A stretch of DNA of 35,086 nucleotides from Nitrosomonadales bacterium (GCA_016208015.1 JACQYW010000001.1:1-35086), one strand, 5' to 3'. Counted from the stretch's first letter, positions 16,556-27,070 are shown. Numbers and translations are program-made. The notes: generated by a model not told the origin, from the letters alone.

Positions 16556-16867
16556 ATGCAAAGTCAAAAAATTCGCATTCGCCTGAAGGCGTTCGACTAT
16601 CGTTTGATCGACCAATCCGCGTTGCAAATCGTGGAAACGGCCAAGCGTACCGGTGCAGTGGTCAAGGGCCCGGTTCCGTTGCCCACCAAGATCGAGCGTT
16701 TCGATGTGCTGCGTTCCCCGCACGTGAATAAGACTTCGCGCGATCAATTCGAGATTCGTACCCATCTGCGTCTGATGGACATCGTGGATCCGACGGACAA
16801 GACCGTGGATGCGCTGATGAAACTGGATCTGCCAGCAGGTGTGGATGTAGAGATCAAATTGCAGTAA
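16556..16867 (+). CDS. rpsJ: 30S ribosomal protein S10 (NusE)
   Basis: S10 is part of the 30S head and, as NusE, binds NusB and NusG in transcription antitermination and transcription-translation coupling. The 103-residue product equals the E. coli length. The ATG at 16556 is chosen because [19 protein letters not shown] aligns with the family N-terminus; an in-frame ATG at 16541 would add five residues. The leader behind tuf is only 67 bp, too short for the E. coli L4-responsive S10 leader. Confidence 0.98.
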   Translation: MQSQKIRIRLKAFDYRLIDQSALQIVETAKRTGAVVKGPVPLPTKIERFDVLRSPHVNKTSRDQFEIRTHLRLMDIVDPTDKTVDALMKLDLPAGVDVEIKLQ

Positions 16868-16897
16868 TTGTTTTTTGTAGTTTAAGCAGTACGGATC

Positions 16898-16919
16898 GGC
16901 TGACCAATTGAAGTCAGCC
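16898..16919 (+). other. Hairpin between rpsJ and rplC
   Basis: GGCTGAC (16898-16904) pairs with GTCAGCC (16913-16919) around an eight-base loop; no T run follows, and the rplC ribosome-binding site AAGGAAA comes soon after. The stem repeats the core of the rplL-rpoB attenuator. It may regulate rplC translation or mRNA processing. Confidence 0.55.
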
Positions 16920-16941
16920 CCTTAATAAAAGGAAATATAAA

Positions 16942-17586
16942 ATGAGCTTAGGACTTGTCGGTCGCAAGATTGGCATGACCCGCATATTTACCGACGACGG
17001 AACATCGTTGCCGGTGACAGTGCTGGACGTGTCCAACAATCGTGTCACCCAGATCAAAACCGCTCCCACGGATGGTTACAGTGCAGTGCAGGTCGCGTAC
17101 GGTACGCGCCGCGCCAGCCGTGTGACCAAAGCTGCGGCGGGCCATTTCGCCAAAGCCGGCGTCGAAGCCGGCAGCGTGCTGAAAGAATTCACCGCCACGC
17201 CGGAACAACTTGCCAGCCTGACTCTCGGCGGCACAGTCGGCGTGGACATGTTCCAGGTCGGTCAGAAGGTAGACGTGACAGGCGTGACCATTGGTAAAGG
17301 CTATGCCGGTACCATCAAGCGCCACCACTTCAAATCCGGCCGTGCAACACACGGTAACTCCAAGTCGCACAACGTTCCCGGTTCCATCGGTATGGCGCAG
17401 GATCCGGGTCGCGTGTTCCCGGGCAAGCGCATGACCGGTCACCTCGGTGACGTGCAGCGTACTGTTCAAAATCTCCAGATCGTTCGTATCGATGCCGAGC
17501 GCCAGCTGTTGCTGGTCCGCGGTGCCGTGCCGGGCGCGCCCGGCGGCGACGTGATCGTCCGCCCGGCAGTGAAAGCGGGGGCATAA
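16942..17586 (+). CDS. rplC: 50S ribosomal protein L3
   Basis: L3 starts 50S assembly and reaches the peptidyl transferase centre with its long loop. The 214-residue product shows [13 protein letters not shown] at the N-terminus and the loop region [21 protein letters not shown] with [14 protein letters not shown]. In E. coli this loop bears the PrmB-methylated glutamine; the matching region [15 protein letters not shown] keeps a glutamine. It overlaps rplD by one base (TAATG). Confidence 0.99.
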   Translation: MSLGLVGRKIGMTRIFTDDGTSLPVTVLDVSNNRVTQIKTAPTDGYSAVQVAYGTRRASRVTKAAAGHFAKAGVEAGSVLKEFTATPEQLASLTLGGTVGVDMFQVGQKVDVTGVTIGKGYAGTIKRHHFKSGRATHGNSKSHNVPGSIGMAQDPGRVFPGKRMTGHLGDVQRTVQNLQIVRIDAERQLLLVRGAVPGAPGGDVIVRPAVKAGA

Positions 17587-18206
17587 TGGAACTGAAAGTC
17601 ATCAACGAAAATGGCAAGGCGGGCAAGAGCATGAACGCCTCCGACGACCTGTTCGGTCGAGAGTACAACGAGACGCTGGTGCATCAACTGGTGACGGCTT
17701 ATCAAGCCAACGCCCGTTCTGCCAACAGCAAGCAAAAAGGCCGTAGCGAGATCGCCAAATCCACACGCAAGCCGTTCGCCCAAAAGGGTACCGGTCGTGC
17801 TCGTGCCGGTATGGCATCTAGCCCGTTGTGGCGCGGGGGCGGCAAGATTTTCCCGAACAGCCCGGACCAAAACTACACACAAAAGATCAACCGCAAGATG
17901 TATCGCGCCGGTCTGGCTTCCATCTTCTCGCAACTGGTGCGCGATGGTCGTCTGAGCGTGGTCGATACCTTGTCTGTCGATTCGCCCAAGACCAAGTTGC
18001 TGGCGCAGAAGATTAAGGGCATGGGGCTGGATCGCGTGCTGATCATCACCGACAGCATGGACGAGAACCTGTATCTGTCGTCGCGCAATCTGCCGAACGT
18101 GCTGGTGGTCGAAGCTCATCAAGCTGACCCGGTCAGCCTGGTGCGTTTCCCGCAAGTGCTGGTTACGCGCGGCGCGATCGCTAAAATCGAGGAGATGCTG
18201 GCATGA
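17586..18206 (+). CDS. rplD: 50S ribosomal protein L4
   Basis: L4 lines the polypeptide exit tunnel with its extended loop and in E. coli represses the S10 operon. The 206-residue product has the loop [20 protein letters not shown] (about 50-69) followed by [19 protein letters not shown]. Start and stop overlap its neighbours (TAATG with rplC, ATGA with rplW), so translation is coupled. The long leader through which L4 acts in E. coli is absent before rpsJ, so L4 control, if present, must differ. Confidence 0.99.
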   Translation: MELKVINENGKAGKSMNASDDLFGREYNETLVHQLVTAYQANARSANSKQKGRSEIAKSTRKPFAQKGTGRARAGMASSPLWRGGGKIFPNSPDQNYTQKINRKMYRAGLASIFSQLVRDGRLSVVDTLSVDSPKTKLLAQKIKGMGLDRVLIITDSMDENLYLSSRNLPNVLVVEAHQADPVSLVRFPQVLVTRGAIAKIEEMLA

Positions 18207-18520
18207 GCGCACAACAATTCAATGAAGAGCGTTTGCTGAACATCCTGTTGGCGCCGCAGATCTCCGAAAAGGCGACTTTCGTCGCGGAGAAGAACGAGCA
18301 GGTTATCTTCCGTGTGGTGTCCGATGCCACCAAGCCCGAAGTCAAGGCGGCGGTCGAGAAGCTGTTCAACGTCACCGTCGACAGCGTGCAGATCAGCAAC
18401 GTCAAGGGCAAGCAAAAGCGTTTCGGCCGTTCCCTCGGTCGTCGTCAGGACTGGAAGAAGGCCTATGTGTGCTTGGCAGCCGGTCAGGAAATCAACTTTG
18501 CCGCAAGCGAGCAGGGGTAA
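18203..18520 (+). CDS. rplW: 50S ribosomal protein L23
   Basis: L23 lies at the tunnel exit and is the docking site for trigger factor, SRP and SecYEG. The 105-residue product includes the conserved [14 protein letters not shown] near the N-terminus and the [20 protein letters not shown] rRNA-binding loop. It overlaps rplD by four bases (ATGA) and is three bases from rplB. Confidence 0.99.
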   Translation: MSAQQFNEERLLNILLAPQISEKATFVAEKNEQVIFRVVSDATKPEVKAAVEKLFNVTVDSVQISNVKGKQKRFGRSLGRRQDWKKAYVCLAAGQEINFAASEQG

Positions 18521-18523
18521 ACC

Positions 18524-19351
18524 ATGGCACTGATCAAACTCAAACCGACATCTCCGGGAACGCGCGCCGTCGTGCGCGTGGTCAACAAGGAACTGCACAA
18601 GGGCAAGCCCGAGGCATCCTTGCTGGAAAAGAAGACACGCACCGCCGGTCGTAACCATAACGGTCATATCACCGTCCGTCACATGGGCGGCGGCCACAAG
18701 AAACATTATCGCCTCGTCGACTTCAAGCGCGACAAGGACGGCATCCCGGCTAGGGTCGAGCGTCTGGAATACGACCCGAACCGTACCGCACACCTGGCTT
18801 TGCTGGTGTACGCGGACGGCGAGCGCCGCTACATCCTGGCACCCAAGGGCATCTCTGCAGGTGCACAACTGGTGAGCGGATCGGAAGCGCCGATCAAGGC
18901 GGGCAATACCCTGCCGCTGCGCAATATCCCGGTCGGTTCCACCATTCATGCGATCGAGATGCTGCCCGGCAAGGGCGCGCAACTGGCGCGTTCGGCTGGT
19001 GCATCCGTGCAGCTGCTGGCCCGCGAAGGCAGCTACGCTCAATTGCGTCTGCGTTCCGGCGAGATCCGCAAGGTGCATATCGACTGCCGCGCGACACTGG
19101 GCGAAGTCGGTAACGGCGAACATTCCCTGCGTTCCATCGGCAAGGCCGGTGCGAACCGTTGGCGCGGTATCCGCCCGACGGTGCGCGGTGTGGCCATGAA
19201 CCCGGTCGATCACCCGCACGGTGGTGGTGAAGGCAAAACAGCGGCAGGCCGTCATCCGGTCAGCCCGTGGGGTGTGCCAGCCAAGGGCTTCCGTACACGT
19301 CGTAACAAGCGTACTAGCGGCATGATCGTGCGCCGTCGCTTTCAGGTTTAA
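18524..19351 (+). CDS. rplB: 50S ribosomal protein L2
   Basis: L2 is essential for joining of the subunits and for peptidyl transferase activity. The 275-residue product has the RNA-binding core with [21 protein letters not shown] and, near residue 230, the conserved [12 protein letters not shown] that places a histidine close to the catalytic centre. It ends in the basic tail [22 protein letters not shown] lies just before the ATG. Confidence 0.99.
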   Translation: MALIKLKPTSPGTRAVVRVVNKELHKGKPEASLLEKKTRTAGRNHNGHITVRHMGGGHKKHYRLVDFKRDKDGIPARVERLEYDPNRTAHLALLVYADGERRYILAPKGISAGAQLVSGSEAPIKAGNTLPLRNIPVGSTIHAIEMLPGKGAQLARSAGASVQLLAREGSYAQLRLRSGEIRKVHIDCRATLGEVGNGEHSLRSIGKAGANRWRGIRPTVRGVAMNPVDHPHGGGEGKTAAGRHPVSPWGVPAKGFRTRRNKRTSGMIVRRRFQV

Positions 19352-19364
19352 GGGGTAACTAGAT

Positions 19365-19646
19365 ATGGCACGTTCAGTTAAAAAAGGCCCGTTCGTCGAT
19401 CTGCATCTGCTGAAAAAAGTGGAAGCAGTACGCGCAACCAGCGACAAGCGCCCGGTGAAAACCTGGTCGCGTCGTTCCACCGTGTTGCCCGAATTCGTCG
19501 GTCTGACGATCGCGGTGCACAACGGCAAGCAGCATATTCCGGTGTACATCTCCGAAAACATGGTGGGGCACAAACTTGGCGAGTTCTCTTTGACCCGCAC
19601 CTTCAAAGGTCACGCTGCCGATAAAAAAGCAGTCGCCAAGAAATAA
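19365..19646 (+). CDS. rpsS: 30S ribosomal protein S19
   Basis: S19 lies in the head of the 30S subunit and forms a bridge with S13 near the A-site tRNA. The 93-residue product begins [18 protein letters not shown] and holds [20 protein letters not shown] and [12 protein letters not shown], all diagnostic. It sits 13 bp after rplB. Confidence 0.99.
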   Translation: MARSVKKGPFVDLHLLKKVEAVRATSDKRPVKTWSRRSTVLPEFVGLTIAVHNGKQHIPVYISENMVGHKLGEFSLTRTFKGHAADKKAVAKK

Positions 19647-19655
19647 GGAGACATG

Positions 19656-19985
19656 ATGAGTACAAAAGCAGTCATTCGTGGTGTTCGCCTGTCGGCACAG
19701 AAAGCCCGCCTGGTCGCTGACCAGATCCGTGGTCTGCCTGTCGCACAAGCACTGAACATCCTCGCTTTCAGTCCGAAGAAGGGCGGCGCCATCCTCAAGA
19801 AGGCGCTTGATTCCGCAATCGCCAATGCCGAGCATAACGACGGTGCAGACATCGATGAACTGAAGGTCACCACCATCTACGTGGATAAGGGTACTTCGCT
19901 GAAGCGCATGATCCCGCGTGCCAAGGGTCGCGGCACCGGCATCGAGAAGCAAACCTGCCACATTACGATCACCGTCGGGAGCTAA
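19656..19985 (+). CDS. rplV: 50S ribosomal protein L22
   Basis: L22 spans the large subunit and its beta hairpin narrows the exit tunnel beside L4; changes there cause macrolide resistance. The product has 109 residues from ATG 19656. A second ATG lies directly before at 19653 but would sit only two bases from AAGGAG (19645-19650), so the later codon is preferred. The motif [19 protein letters not shown] and the hairpin tip RAKGRGTG are present without visible change. Confidence 0.97.
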   Translation: MSTKAVIRGVRLSAQKARLVADQIRGLPVAQALNILAFSPKKGGAILKKALDSAIANAEHNDGADIDELKVTTIYVDKGTSLKRMIPRAKGRGTGIEKQTCHITITVGS

Positions 19986-19987
19986 GC

Positions 19988-20698
19988 ATGGGTCAGAAAA
20001 TACATCCGATTGGATTCCGCCTGAGCGTTCAGAAGAACTGGACATCGAAGTGGTATTCCAGCAGCAAGCACTTTTCGGAGTTGCTGCTGAAAGACATCGA
20101 AGTTCGCGACTATCTGAAGAAGAAACTGGCGGGTGCCGGTGTCTCCAAGATCATCATCGAGCGTCCGGCCAAGAACGCCAAGATCACCATCTACACGGCA
20201 CGTCCGGGTGTGGTGATCGGCAAAAAAGGCGAGGATATCGAGTCCCTGCGCAACGAACTGAAGAAACGCATGGGTTTGCCCGACGTTGGTCTGAATATCG
20301 AAGAGGTGCGCAAGCCTGAAGTTGACGCGCAACTGATCGCCGACTCCATCACCCAGCAGCTCGAGAAACGTATCATGTTCCGCCGTGCAATGAAGCGCGC
20401 GATGCAGAACGCGATGCGCCTGGGCGCACAGGGCATCAAGATCATGAGCGGCGGCCGTCTGAACGGTATCGAGATCGCCCGTACCGAGTGGTACCGCGAA
20501 GGTCGTGTGCCGTTGCACACATTGCGTGCCGACATCGACTACGGCTTCTCCGAAGCCAAGACCACCTACGGCATCATCGGTGTGAAGGTATGGGTTTACA
20601 AGGGCGATGCCGGACAGCAGGAAGTCGCTGCGCCGATCGCGGCCGAGCCGGAAAAGAAAGTAAGAAAGTCGGGAGCTAAACATGCTACAGCCAGCTAG
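19988..20698 (+). CDS. rpsC: 30S ribosomal protein S3
   Basis: S3 forms part of the mRNA entry channel and has helicase-like activity with S4 and S5. The 236-residue product has an N-terminal segment [13 protein letters not shown], a KH domain with the GXXG loop ([11 protein letters not shown], about 77-87), and the C-terminal S3 domain. Its last 17 bases overlap rplP, and the ribosome-binding site for rplP lies inside it. Confidence 0.99.
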   Translation: MGQKIHPIGFRLSVQKNWTSKWYSSSKHFSELLLKDIEVRDYLKKKLAGAGVSKIIIERPAKNAKITIYTARPGVVIGKKGEDIESLRNELKKRMGLPDVGLNIEEVRKPEVDAQLIADSITQQLEKRIMFRRAMKRAMQNAMRLGAQGIKIMSGGRLNGIEIARTEWYREGRVPLHTLRADIDYGFSEAKTTYGIIGVKVWVYKGDAGQQEVAAPIAAEPEKKVRKSGAKHATAS

Positions 20699-21098
20699 AA
20701 GAAAATACCGCAAGGAGCAGAAGGGCCGCAATACCGGCATCGCTACGCGCGGCAACAAGGTCAGTTTCGGCGAGTTCGGCCTCAAGGCCGTCGGTCGCGG
20801 TCGACTGACTGCACGCCAGATCGAAGCCGCTCGTCGCGCCATGACGCGCCACATCAAGCGCGGTGGTCGTATCTGGATCCGTATCTTCCCGGACAAGCCG
20901 ATCTCCAAGAAGCCTGCCGAAGTCCGTATGGGTAACGGCAAGGGGAGTCCCGAGTACTACGTCGCCGAGATTCAGCCGGGCAAGATGCTGTACGAGATGG
21001 ACGGTGTGGATGAGGTGTTGGCGCGCGAGGCGTTCCGTTTGGCTTCCGCCAAGCTGCCTATCGAGACCACATTCGTAGTTAGACAGGTAGGGGCGTGA
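20682..21098 (+). CDS. rplP: 50S ribosomal protein L16
   Basis: L16 organises the A-site region of the 50S subunit. The 138-residue product begins [17 protein letters not shown], matching the family, which fixes the start inside the 3' end of rpsC (17-base overlap) behind GGGAG. The region [20 protein letters not shown], whose arginine is hydroxylated in E. coli, is conserved. Confidence 0.98.
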   Translation: MLQPARRKYRKEQKGRNTGIATRGNKVSFGEFGLKAVGRGRLTARQIEAARRAMTRHIKRGGRIWIRIFPDKPISKKPAEVRMGNGKGSPEYYVAEIQPGKMLYEMDGVDEVLAREAFRLASAKLPIETTFVVRQVGA

Positions 21099-21100
21099 TC

Positions 21101-21295
21101 ATGAAGGCAAAAGAGATGAAAGCCAAATCGGTAGCCGATCTGCAACAAGAGCTATTGTCCCTGAACAAGGAACAATTCGGCCTGCGTATGCAAGCGGCAA
21201 CCCAGCAATTGAGCAACACCAGCCAATTGCAAAAGGTGCGCCGCAACATCGCGCGTGTGAAAACGGTATTGACTGAGAAGGGTGTGCAGCAATGA
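21101..21295 (+). CDS. rpmC: 50S ribosomal protein L29
   Basis: L29 lies next to L23 at the tunnel exit. The product has 64 residues in two helices forming a hairpin. The ATG at 21101 gives the family N-terminus MKAKEM and is spaced seven bases from GGTAGGGG; an in-frame GTG at 21095 would overlap the rplP stop and is less likely. It overlaps rpsQ by four bases. Confidence 0.96.
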   Translation: MKAKEMKAKSVADLQQELLSLNKEQFGLRMQAATQQLSNTSQLQKVRRNIARVKTVLTEKGVQQ

Positions 21296-21555
21296 GTGCA
21301 ACGAATCTGAAACGCGCGCTGACCGGTACTGTCGTCAGCAACAAGATGGACAAGACCGTCACCGTCTTGGTCGAGCGCAAGGTCAAGCACCCAGTGCTGG
21401 GCAAGGTGGTGCGTGTCTCGAAAAAGTACCACGCTCATGATGAGAACAACGAGTTCAATGAGGGCGACGTTGTGACCATCGAAGAGACCCGTCCGCTGTC
21501 GAAAACAAAGACTTGGCGCGTATCCAAGCTGCTGGAGAAAGCCCAGGAAGCATAA
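21292..21555 (+). CDS. rpsQ: 30S ribosomal protein S17
   Basis: S17 is a primary binding protein of the 16S 5' domain, with an OB fold. The 87-residue product has [20 protein letters not shown] and [14 protein letters not shown], typical of the family. ATGA overlap with rpmC couples their translation. It is the last gene before the spc promoter. Confidence 0.99.
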   Translation: MSATNLKRALTGTVVSNKMDKTVTVLVERKVKHPVLGKVVRVSKKYHAHDENNEFNEGDVVTIEETRPLSKTKTWRVSKLLEKAQEA

Positions 21556-21570
21556 TTTATCAATTAAAGC

Positions 21571-21599
21571 TTGTGCAACTCGGCAAGTTTGAATAGAAT
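21571..21599 (+). promoter_or_regulatory. Candidate promoter for the spc operon
   Basis: TTGTGC (21571-21576) and TAGAAT (21594-21599) are 17 bases apart. The -35 box is weak (three matches) but the -10 box and discriminator are identical to those of the rpsL promoter: the 14 bases AATAGAATGCGCGG occur at both 12144-12157 and 21592-21605. This points to shared control of the str and spc units, probably growth-rate and stringent regulation. Confidence 0.65.
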
Positions 21600-21605
21600 G
21601 CGCGG

Positions 21606-21691
21606 CTTCGTTTCACCGTCGCTTGCGACGGCCTAACCCGAACGGGTTCCAAAACTAGCCGCCGCAGGCGGACAAAGTTGGAGATTGAAAA
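21606..21691 (+). ncRNA. rplN leader with three tandem hairpins
   Basis: Downstream of the promoter three perfect stem-loops follow within 56 bases: CCGTCGC/GCGACGG (21616-21622, 21625-21631), AACCCG/CGGGTT (21635-21640, 21643-21648) and CCGCC/GGCGG (21659-21663, 21667-21671). The two-base loops of the first two mean the closing pairs open. GGAG at 21680-21683 serves rplN. It matches no ribosomal leader I recognise, and E. coli places spc autoregulation (S8) near rplE instead. It is a candidate cis-regulatory RNA. Confidence 0.5.
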
Positions 21692-22060
21692 ATGATACAA
21701 ATGCAGTCTGTTTTGAATGTGGCCGACAATACCGGCGCTCGTTCCGTCATGTGCATCAAGGTGCTGGGCGGTTCCAAGCGTCGCTACGCCGGCGTTGGCG
21801 ATGTGATCAAGGTCAGCATCCGTGATGCGGCCCCGCGTTCGCGCGTCAAGAAGGGCGAAGTGTACAGCGCCGTTGTGGTGCGTACCGCCAAGGGTGTGCG
21901 CCGTTCGGACGGATCCCTGATCAAGTTCGATGGCAATGCGGCCGTGTTGCTGAATAACAAGCTGGAGCCGATTGGTACCCGTATCTTTGGACCGGTGACC
22001 CGTGAACTGCGTAACGAGAAGTTCATGAAGATCGTCTCTCTGGCACCGGAAGTGCTGTAA
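21692..22060 (+). CDS. rplN: 50S ribosomal protein L14
   Basis: L14 lies at the subunit interface, forms intersubunit bridges and binds the silencing factor RsfS. The 122-residue product begins [20 protein letters not shown] and includes [20 protein letters not shown] and [11 protein letters not shown]. It is the first gene of the spc unit, behind a structured leader. Confidence 0.99.
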   Translation: MIQMQSVLNVADNTGARSVMCIKVLGGSKRRYAGVGDVIKVSIRDAAPRSRVKKGEVYSAVVVRTAKGVRRSDGSLIKFDGNAAVLLNNKLEPIGTRIFGPVTRELRNEKFMKIVSLAPEVL

Positions 22061-22080
22061 GCGGCAGTCGAGGATAAATC

Positions 22081-22392
22081 ATGAACAAGATCAAAAAGAA
22101 CGACGATGTGATCGTCATCACCGGCAAGGACAAGGGCAACCGTGGCAGCGTTTTGAGCGTTGCCGGCGACTTCGTCCTGGTGGCTGGCATCAACAAGGTC
22201 AAGAAGCACCAGAAGCCGAACCCGGTGAAGGGTACTTCGGGCGGTATCGTGGAAATCGAGAAGCCTATCCATATTTCGAACATCGCCATCTACAACGCGA
22301 CCGCCAAGAAGGCCGACCGCGTGGGCGTCAAGCAGTTGGAGGACGGCACCAAGGTGCGCGTGTTCAAGTCCAACGGCGAAGTGATTGCGTAA
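22081..22392 (+). CDS. rplX: 50S ribosomal protein L24
   Basis: L24 is an assembly initiator of the large subunit. The 103-residue product has the KOW motif in [15 protein letters not shown] (about 10-24) and the [16 protein letters not shown] segment. It lies 20 bp after rplN and 11 bp before rplE. Confidence 0.99.
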   Translation: MNKIKKNDDVIVITGKDKGNRGSVLSVAGDFVLVAGINKVKKHQKPNPVKGTSGGIVEIEKPIHISNIAIYNATAKKADRVGVKQLEDGTKVRVFKSNGEVIA

Positions 22393-22403
22393 GGGGTAAG
22401 AGC

Positions 22404-22943
22404 ATGGCTCGTTTATACGACTACTACAAAAAGAATGTGACTGAACAGCTGATGAAGCAGTTCGGTTACAAGTCCGTCATGGAAGTGCCGCGCATCGAGA
22501 AGATCACCCTGAACATGGGTGTCGGCGAAGCGGTGGCAGACAAGAAGGTGATGGATCACGCAGTCAGCGATATGCAGAAGATCGCCGGTCAGAAGCCGGT
22601 GGTGACCAAGTCCAAGAAGTCCATCGCCGGTTTCAAGATTCGCGAGAACTATCCGGTCGGCTGCAAAGTGACCCTGCGCCGCGAGCGCATGTATGAATTC
22701 CTGGATCGTCTGGTGACGGTTGCGATCCCCCGTATCCGCGACTTCCGCGGTATTTCCGGAAAGTCCTTCGACGGCCGTGGCAACTACAATATGGGCGTCA
22801 AAGAGCAGATCATTTTCCCGGAGATCGAGTACGACAAGATCGACGCTTTGCGTGGCATGAACATCACGATCACGACCACGGCGAAGACTGATGAAGAAGC
22901 CAAGGCATTGCTGTTGGCATTCAAATTCCCATTGAAGAACTGA
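22404..22943 (+). CDS. rplE: 50S ribosomal protein L5
   Basis: L5 binds 5S rRNA in the central protuberance and contacts P-site tRNA. The product has 179 residues, the family length, with [14 protein letters not shown] and [17 protein letters not shown]. In E. coli S8 binds mRNA near this start to repress the spc operon; the corresponding 11-bp spacer here is too short to judge by eye. Confidence 0.99.
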   Translation: MARLYDYYKKNVTEQLMKQFGYKSVMEVPRIEKITLNMGVGEAVADKKVMDHAVSDMQKIAGQKPVVTKSKKSIAGFKIRENYPVGCKVTLRRERMYEFLDRLVTVAIPRIRDFRGISGKSFDGRGNYNMGVKEQIIFPEIEYDKIDALRGMNITITTTAKTDEEAKALLLAFKFPLKN

Positions 22944-22950
22944 GGGTGAT

Positions 22951-23256
22951 ATGGCTAAGACCGCTGTGATTAACCGTGAGCAAAAGCGCCGCGAAATGGT
23001 GAAGAAATTCGCCGCCAAGCGCGCCGAGTTGCAAGCGATCGCGACAAACATGTCGTTGAGCGAGGAAGAGCGCTTTGCTGCGCGTCAAAAATTGCAAGCG
23101 TTGCCGCGCGATTCCAGCCCGGTGCGTCTGCGTAACCGCTGCGCGCTGACCGGTCGTCCGCGCGGCACGTTCAGCAAGTTCGGTTTGGGGCGCACAAAAT
23201 TGCGTGAATACGCGATGCGCGGCGAAATCCCCGGTGTAGTCAAGGCAAGCTGGTAA
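22951..23256 (+). CDS. rpsN: 30S ribosomal protein S14 (zinc-free type)
   Basis: S14 lies in the 30S head. The 101-residue product is the long form and lacks CXXC pairs, having one cysteine in [14 protein letters not shown], so it is the zinc-independent version. The C-terminus [19 protein letters not shown] is diagnostic. It lies between rplE and rpsH as usual. Confidence 0.99.
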   Translation: MAKTAVINREQKRREMVKKFAAKRAELQAIATNMSLSEEERFAARQKLQALPRDSSPVRLRNRCALTGRPRGTFSKFGLGRTKLREYAMRGEIPGVVKASW

Positions 23257-23266
23257 GGGTGAATCT

Positions 23267-23662
23267 ATGAGCATGAGTGATCCGATCTCCGATATGTTGA
23301 CGCGTATTCGCAACGCGCAAATGGCGGAAAAAACAATGGTGGCTATGCCTTCTTCCAAGATCAAGGCGGCGATCGCCAAGGTGTTGCAGGACGAAGGTTA
23401 TGTGGAGGGCTTCAAGGTCGTGGCAAACGACGGCAAGCCCACACTGGAAATCGGCCTGAAGTACTACGCTGATCGTCCTGTGATCGAGAAGATCCAGCGC
23501 GTGAGCCGTCCAGGCCTGCGCGTGTACAAGGGCAGCGAAGATATTCCGCGCGTGATGAACGGTTTGGGCATCGCGATCGTATCCACCTCCAAAGGTCTGA
23601 TGACAGACCGCAAGGCACGCGCCAACGGTATCGGCGGCGAAGTGCTCTGCATCGTGGCATAA
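23267..23662 (+). CDS. rpsH: 30S ribosomal protein S8
   Basis: S8 organises the central domain of 16S rRNA and represses spc mRNA in E. coli. The 131-residue product begins [18 protein letters not shown] and contains [12 protein letters not shown] and the C-terminal [14 protein letters not shown] second in-frame ATG two codons later is possible; the first matches the family. Confidence 0.99.
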   Translation: MSMSDPISDMLTRIRNAQMAEKTMVAMPSSKIKAAIAKVLQDEGYVEGFKVVANDGKPTLEIGLKYYADRPVIEKIQRVSRPGLRVYKGSEDIPRVMNGLGIAIVSTSKGLMTDRKARANGIGGEVLCIVA

Positions 23663-23671
23663 GGGGGAGAC

Positions 23672-24205
23672 ATGTCTAGAGTCGCTAAAAATCCTATCGT
23701 GGTCCCGTCCGGTGTCGAAGTGACGGTGGCTGCCGATAAAATCTCCGTCAAGGGCCCGATGGGTACCCTGACACAAGTGCTGAAGGGTGATGTTGCAGTC
23801 GAGCGCGATGGCGACAAGCTGTTGTGCAAGGCGACCAACGAAAGCGCCCAGGCTGATGCGATGTCGGGCACGCTGCGCGCGTTGCTGGCCAATATGGTCG
23901 CCGGCGTGAGCAAAGGTTTCGAGCGCAAACTGACGCTGGTTGGCGTGGGTTACCGTGCACAAGCTGCCGGTGATGCAGTTAACCTGACGCTGGGCTTCTC
24001 GCATCCCGTGGTGCACAAGATGCCAAAAGGTGTGAAGGTCGCAACGCCTACCCAGACCGAGATCGTATTGACCGGTTCGGATAAGCAACAAGTCGGTCAA
24101 GTCGCTGCCGAGATTCGCGCCTACCGTGAACCTGAGCCCTACAAGGGCAAGGGTGTGCGTTATGCCGACGAAGTAGTGATCCTGAAAGAAACCAAGAAGA
24201 AATAA
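23672..24205 (+). CDS. rplF: 50S ribosomal protein L6
   Basis: L6 lies near the sarcin-ricin loop and factor-binding site. The 177-residue product is a tandem of two related folds, with [17 protein letters not shown] at the start and [15 protein letters not shown] near the end. GGGGGAGA is directly upstream of the ATG. Confidence 0.99.
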   Translation: MSRVAKNPIVVPSGVEVTVAADKISVKGPMGTLTQVLKGDVAVERDGDKLLCKATNESAQADAMSGTLRALLANMVAGVSKGFERKLTLVGVGYRAQAAGDAVNLTLGFSHPVVHKMPKGVKVATPTQTEIVLTGSDKQQVGQVAAEIRAYREPEPYKGKGVRYADEVVILKETKKK

Positions 24206-24216
24206 TCGAGGTTGAT

Positions 24217-24573
24217 ATGTTGAACAAGAATGAAGCGCGTCAGCGCAGAGCACGCAAAACCCGTGCACGCATCGCTGAACAAAAAACTGTGCGTCTGGCG
24301 ATCCATCGCACCAACCTGCATATCTATGCACAAGTGATCTCTGCCGACGGTGGCAAGGTGCTGGCTAGTGCCTCCACGCTGGAAGCGGATGTGCGCAAGA
24401 GCGTGGGCAACGGCGGCAACGCTGCTGCTGCAGCAGCGGTCGGCAAACGTATCGCCGAAAAGGCCAAGACCGCCGGAATCACGGCAGTAGCATTCGACCG
24501 TTCCGGCAACAAGTACCATGGTCGCATCAAGGCGCTGGCAGATGCCGCGCGCGAACATGGCTTGCAGTTCTAA
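24217..24573 (+). CDS. rplR: 50S ribosomal protein L18
   Basis: L18 binds 5S rRNA with L5. The 118-residue product has the basic N-terminus and the family motifs [15 protein letters not shown] and [20 protein letters not shown]. It lies 11 bp after rplF and 13 bp before rpsE. Confidence 0.99.
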   Translation: MLNKNEARQRRARKTRARIAEQKTVRLAIHRTNLHIYAQVISADGGKVLASASTLEADVRKSVGNGGNAAAAAAVGKRIAEKAKTAGITAVAFDRSGNKYHGRIKALADAAREHGLQF

Positions 24574-24586
24574 TCTGGGGTGAACC

Positions 24587-25111
24587 ATGGCACAAGCTAA
24601 ACAAGGCAAGAATCAGCAACAGGAAGACAAGGGCGACGGCCTCATCGAAAAGATGATCGCAGTGAACCGCGTGACCAAGGTTGTCAAGGGTGGTCGTATC
24701 ATGGGTTTCGCTGCGCTGACCGTGGTGGGCGATGGCGATGGTCGTATCGGCATGGGCAAGGGCAAATCCAAGGAAGTGCCGGTCGCCGTGCAGAAGGCGA
24801 TGGAAGAATCCCGCCGCAAATTGCTCAAAGTGAATTTGAAGGACGGTACACTGCATCACGCAGTAATCGGGCGTCACGGCGCTGCCAAGGTTTACATGCA
24901 GCCTGCTTCCGAAGGTACCGGCATTATCGCGGGTGGCGCGATGCGCGCAGTATTCGAGGCGGTCGGCGTGCGCAACGTGCTGGCCAAATGTCTCGGTTCC
25001 AGCAATCCTTACAACGTGGTGCGTGCCACGCTGAACGGTCTGAAGGCGCTGAATTCGCCGTCGGAGATCGCTGCCAAGCGCGGCAAGAGCGTAGAAGAAA
25101 TCACGGGGTAA
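24587..25111 (+). CDS. rpsE: 30S ribosomal protein S5
   Basis: S5 lines the mRNA entrance and acts in decoding accuracy. The 174-residue product has the N-terminal double-stranded RNA-binding fold with [19 protein letters not shown], where spectinomycin-resistance changes occur (no deletion is seen), and the C-terminal domain with [19 protein letters not shown]. Confidence 0.99.
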   Translation: MAQAKQGKNQQQEDKGDGLIEKMIAVNRVTKVVKGGRIMGFAALTVVGDGDGRIGMGKGKSKEVPVAVQKAMEESRRKLLKVNLKDGTLHHAVIGRHGAAKVYMQPASEGTGIIAGGAMRAVFEAVGVRNVLAKCLGSSNPYNVVRATLNGLKALNSPSEIAAKRGKSVEEITG

Positions 25112-25114
25112 GCC

Positions 25115-25315
25115 ATGGCAACCAAGAAGGCGCAAGCCAAAAAAACATTGAAGGTGACTCAGGTCAAGAGCGTCATCGGCACCAAGGAATCCCATCGTGC
25201 ATGCGTGCGCGGTCTGGGGCTGCGTCGTATGCATCAAACCGTCGAAGTTGAAGATACTCCGGCAGTGCGCGGCATGATTAACAAAGTGTATTACCTGGTC
25301 AAGTGCGAGGCGTAA
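25115..25315 (+). CDS. rpmD: 50S ribosomal protein L30
   Basis: L30 is a small protein of the large subunit, missing in some bacteria. The 66-residue product has [20 protein letters not shown] and ends VKCEA. It has an N-terminal Ala/Lys extension of several residues compared with the 59 residues of E. coli. It lies three bases after rpsE and abuts rplO. Confidence 0.98.
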   Translation: MATKKAQAKKTLKVTQVKSVIGTKESHRACVRGLGLRRMHQTVEVEDTPAVRGMINKVYYLVKCEA

Positions 25316-25750
25316 ATGCAACTCAATCAAATCAAATCTGCTGAAGGCTCCAAGCATGCCAAGCGCCGCGTTGGTCGCGGCATCGGTTCCGGTCTCGGCA
25401 AGACTGCAGGTCGCGGTCACAAAGGTCAGAAGTCCCGTTCCGGCGGTTTCCACAAAGTTGGTTTCGAAGGCGGTCAGATGCCTTTGCAACGTCGCCTGCC
25501 CAAGCGCGGCTTCGTTTCGCTGACTCGCAACGACACCGCGCAAGTGCGCTTGTCCGATCTGCAAAAAATGCCGATCGACACCATCGACCTGCTGGCATTG
25601 AAGCAAGCCGGTGTCGTTCACGCCAACGCGCTGACCGCTAAGGTTGTGCTGGCCGGCGAGATTACCCGCGCAGTCAAATTGCAAGGTCTGTTGTTGACCA
25701 AAGGTGCACGCGCCGCAGTGGAAGCTGCCGGCGGTAGCATCGCTGAGTAA
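25316..25750 (+). CDS. rplO: 50S ribosomal protein L15
   Basis: L15 is a late-assembly protein of the large subunit with a long basic arm. The 144-residue product begins [20 protein letters not shown], then the glycine-rich arm [20 protein letters not shown], and a globular C-terminal domain. Its ATG follows the rpmD stop directly (TAAATG). Confidence 0.99.
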   Translation: MQLNQIKSAEGSKHAKRRVGRGIGSGLGKTAGRGHKGQKSRSGGFHKVGFEGGQMPLQRRLPKRGFVSLTRNDTAQVRLSDLQKMPIDTIDLLALKQAGVVHANALTAKVVLAGEITRAVKLQGLLLTKGARAAVEAAGGSIAE

Positions 25751-25759
25751 GGGTAGTCT

Positions 25760-27070
25760 GTGAGCAACGCAGCAGTGAGCAAGAATAAGTACGGCGATCT
25801 GAGCAAGCGCCTGTGGTTTTTGCTGGGTGCTCTGGTCGTGTACCGCGTCGGTGCGCATATCCCGGTGCCGGGTATCGACCCGAACGTGCTGGCGGAGTTG
25901 TTCAAGTCGCAACAGGGCGGCATCTTGGGCATGTTCAACATGTTCTCGGGCGGCGCGTTGGAGCGATTCACAATTCTGGCGTTGGGGATCATGCCGTACA
26001 TCTCGGCGTCGATCATCATGCAACTGGCAGCGATTGCCGTGCCGCACCTGGAGCAGTTGAAGAAAGAAGGCGAAGCAGGACGCCGCAAGATCACGCAGTA
26101 CACGCGCTACGGGACGTTGGTGTTGGCTCTGTTCCAGTCGTTCGGCATCGCGGTGATGCTGCAGTCGCAAAAGGATCTAGTGTTGCATCCGGGCATGTTG
26201 TTCCAGATGACCACCGTGATCACGCTGGTCACCGGAACGATGTTCCTGATGTGGCTGGGTGAACAGATCACCGAGCGCGGTTTGGGTAACGGTATCTCGC
26301 TGATCATCTTCGCGGGTATCGCAGCCGGCTTGCCGAGTGCGATCGGCAATACCCTGGAGATGTCGCGTACCGGCGCTTTCTCCATCCCGTTCGTACTGCT
26401 GTTGTTCTTTGGCGCGATCGCGGTAACGGCACTGGTGGTGTTCGTGGAACGCGGGCAACGCAAGATTTTGGTGAATTACGCCAAGCGGCAAGTGGGTAAT
26501 AAGATTTATGGCGGGCAGAGTTCGCATCTGCCGCTGAAGCTGAACATGGCCGGGGTCATTCCGCCGATCTTCGCTTCTAGCATCATCCTGTTCCCGGCGA
26601 CGCTGGCAGGATTTTTCGGATCCGGCGAAGGAATGAGCTGGTTGAAGGATGCGAGCGACATGTTGTCGCCGGGGCAGCCGATCTATGTGCTGTTCTACGC
26701 TTCAGCCATCATATTCTTCTGCTTCTTTTACACGGCGCTGGTTTTCAGCCCGAAAGAGACGGCAGACAATTTGAAGAAGAGCGGCGCGTTCCTGCCCGGT
26801 ATACGTCCCGGCGACCAGACTGCGAAGTATGTGGAAAAGATCATGTTGCGCCTGACCATGGTCGGTGCGCTGTACATCACACTGGTGTGCTTGTTGCCTG
26901 AGTTCCTGGTGGTGTGGAAGAACGTACCATTCTACTTTGGCGGTACATCGCTGCTGATTTTGGTGGTGGTGACCATGGATTTCATGGCGCAGGTGCAGTC
27001 GTACTTGATGACGCACCAGTATGAAAACCTGTTGAAAAAGGCCAACTTTAAGGCCGGACTGACGCGTTAG
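25760..27070 (+). CDS. secY: Protein translocase subunit SecY
   Basis: SecY is the ten-helix channel of the inner-membrane translocon. The 436-residue product has [14 protein letters not shown] after the first helix, the plug region, [12 protein letters not shown], and the cytosolic loop [25 protein letters not shown] that contacts SecA and ribosomes. The start is GTG (25760) with AGGGTAG upstream. Its channel partner SecE is encoded at the start of the window; secG is elsewhere. Confidence 0.98.
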   Translation: MSNAAVSKNKYGDLSKRLWFLLGALVVYRVGAHIPVPGIDPNVLAELFKSQQGGILGMFNMFSGGALERFTILALGIMPYISASIIMQLAAIAVPHLEQLKKEGEAGRRKITQYTRYGTLVLALFQSFGIAVMLQSQKDLVLHPGMLFQMTTVITLVTGTMFLMWLGEQITERGLGNGISLIIFAGIAAGLPSAIGNTLEMSRTGAFSIPFVLLLFFGAIAVTALVVFVERGQRKILVNYAKRQVGNKIYGGQSSHLPLKLNMAGVIPPIFASSIILFPATLAGFFGSGEGMSWLKDASDMLSPGQPIYVLFYASAIIFFCFFYTALVFSPKETADNLKKSGAFLPGIRPGDQTAKYVEKIMLRLTMVGALYITLVCLLPEFLVVWKNVPFYFGGTSLLILVVVTMDFMAQVQSYLMTHQYENLLKKANFKAGLTR

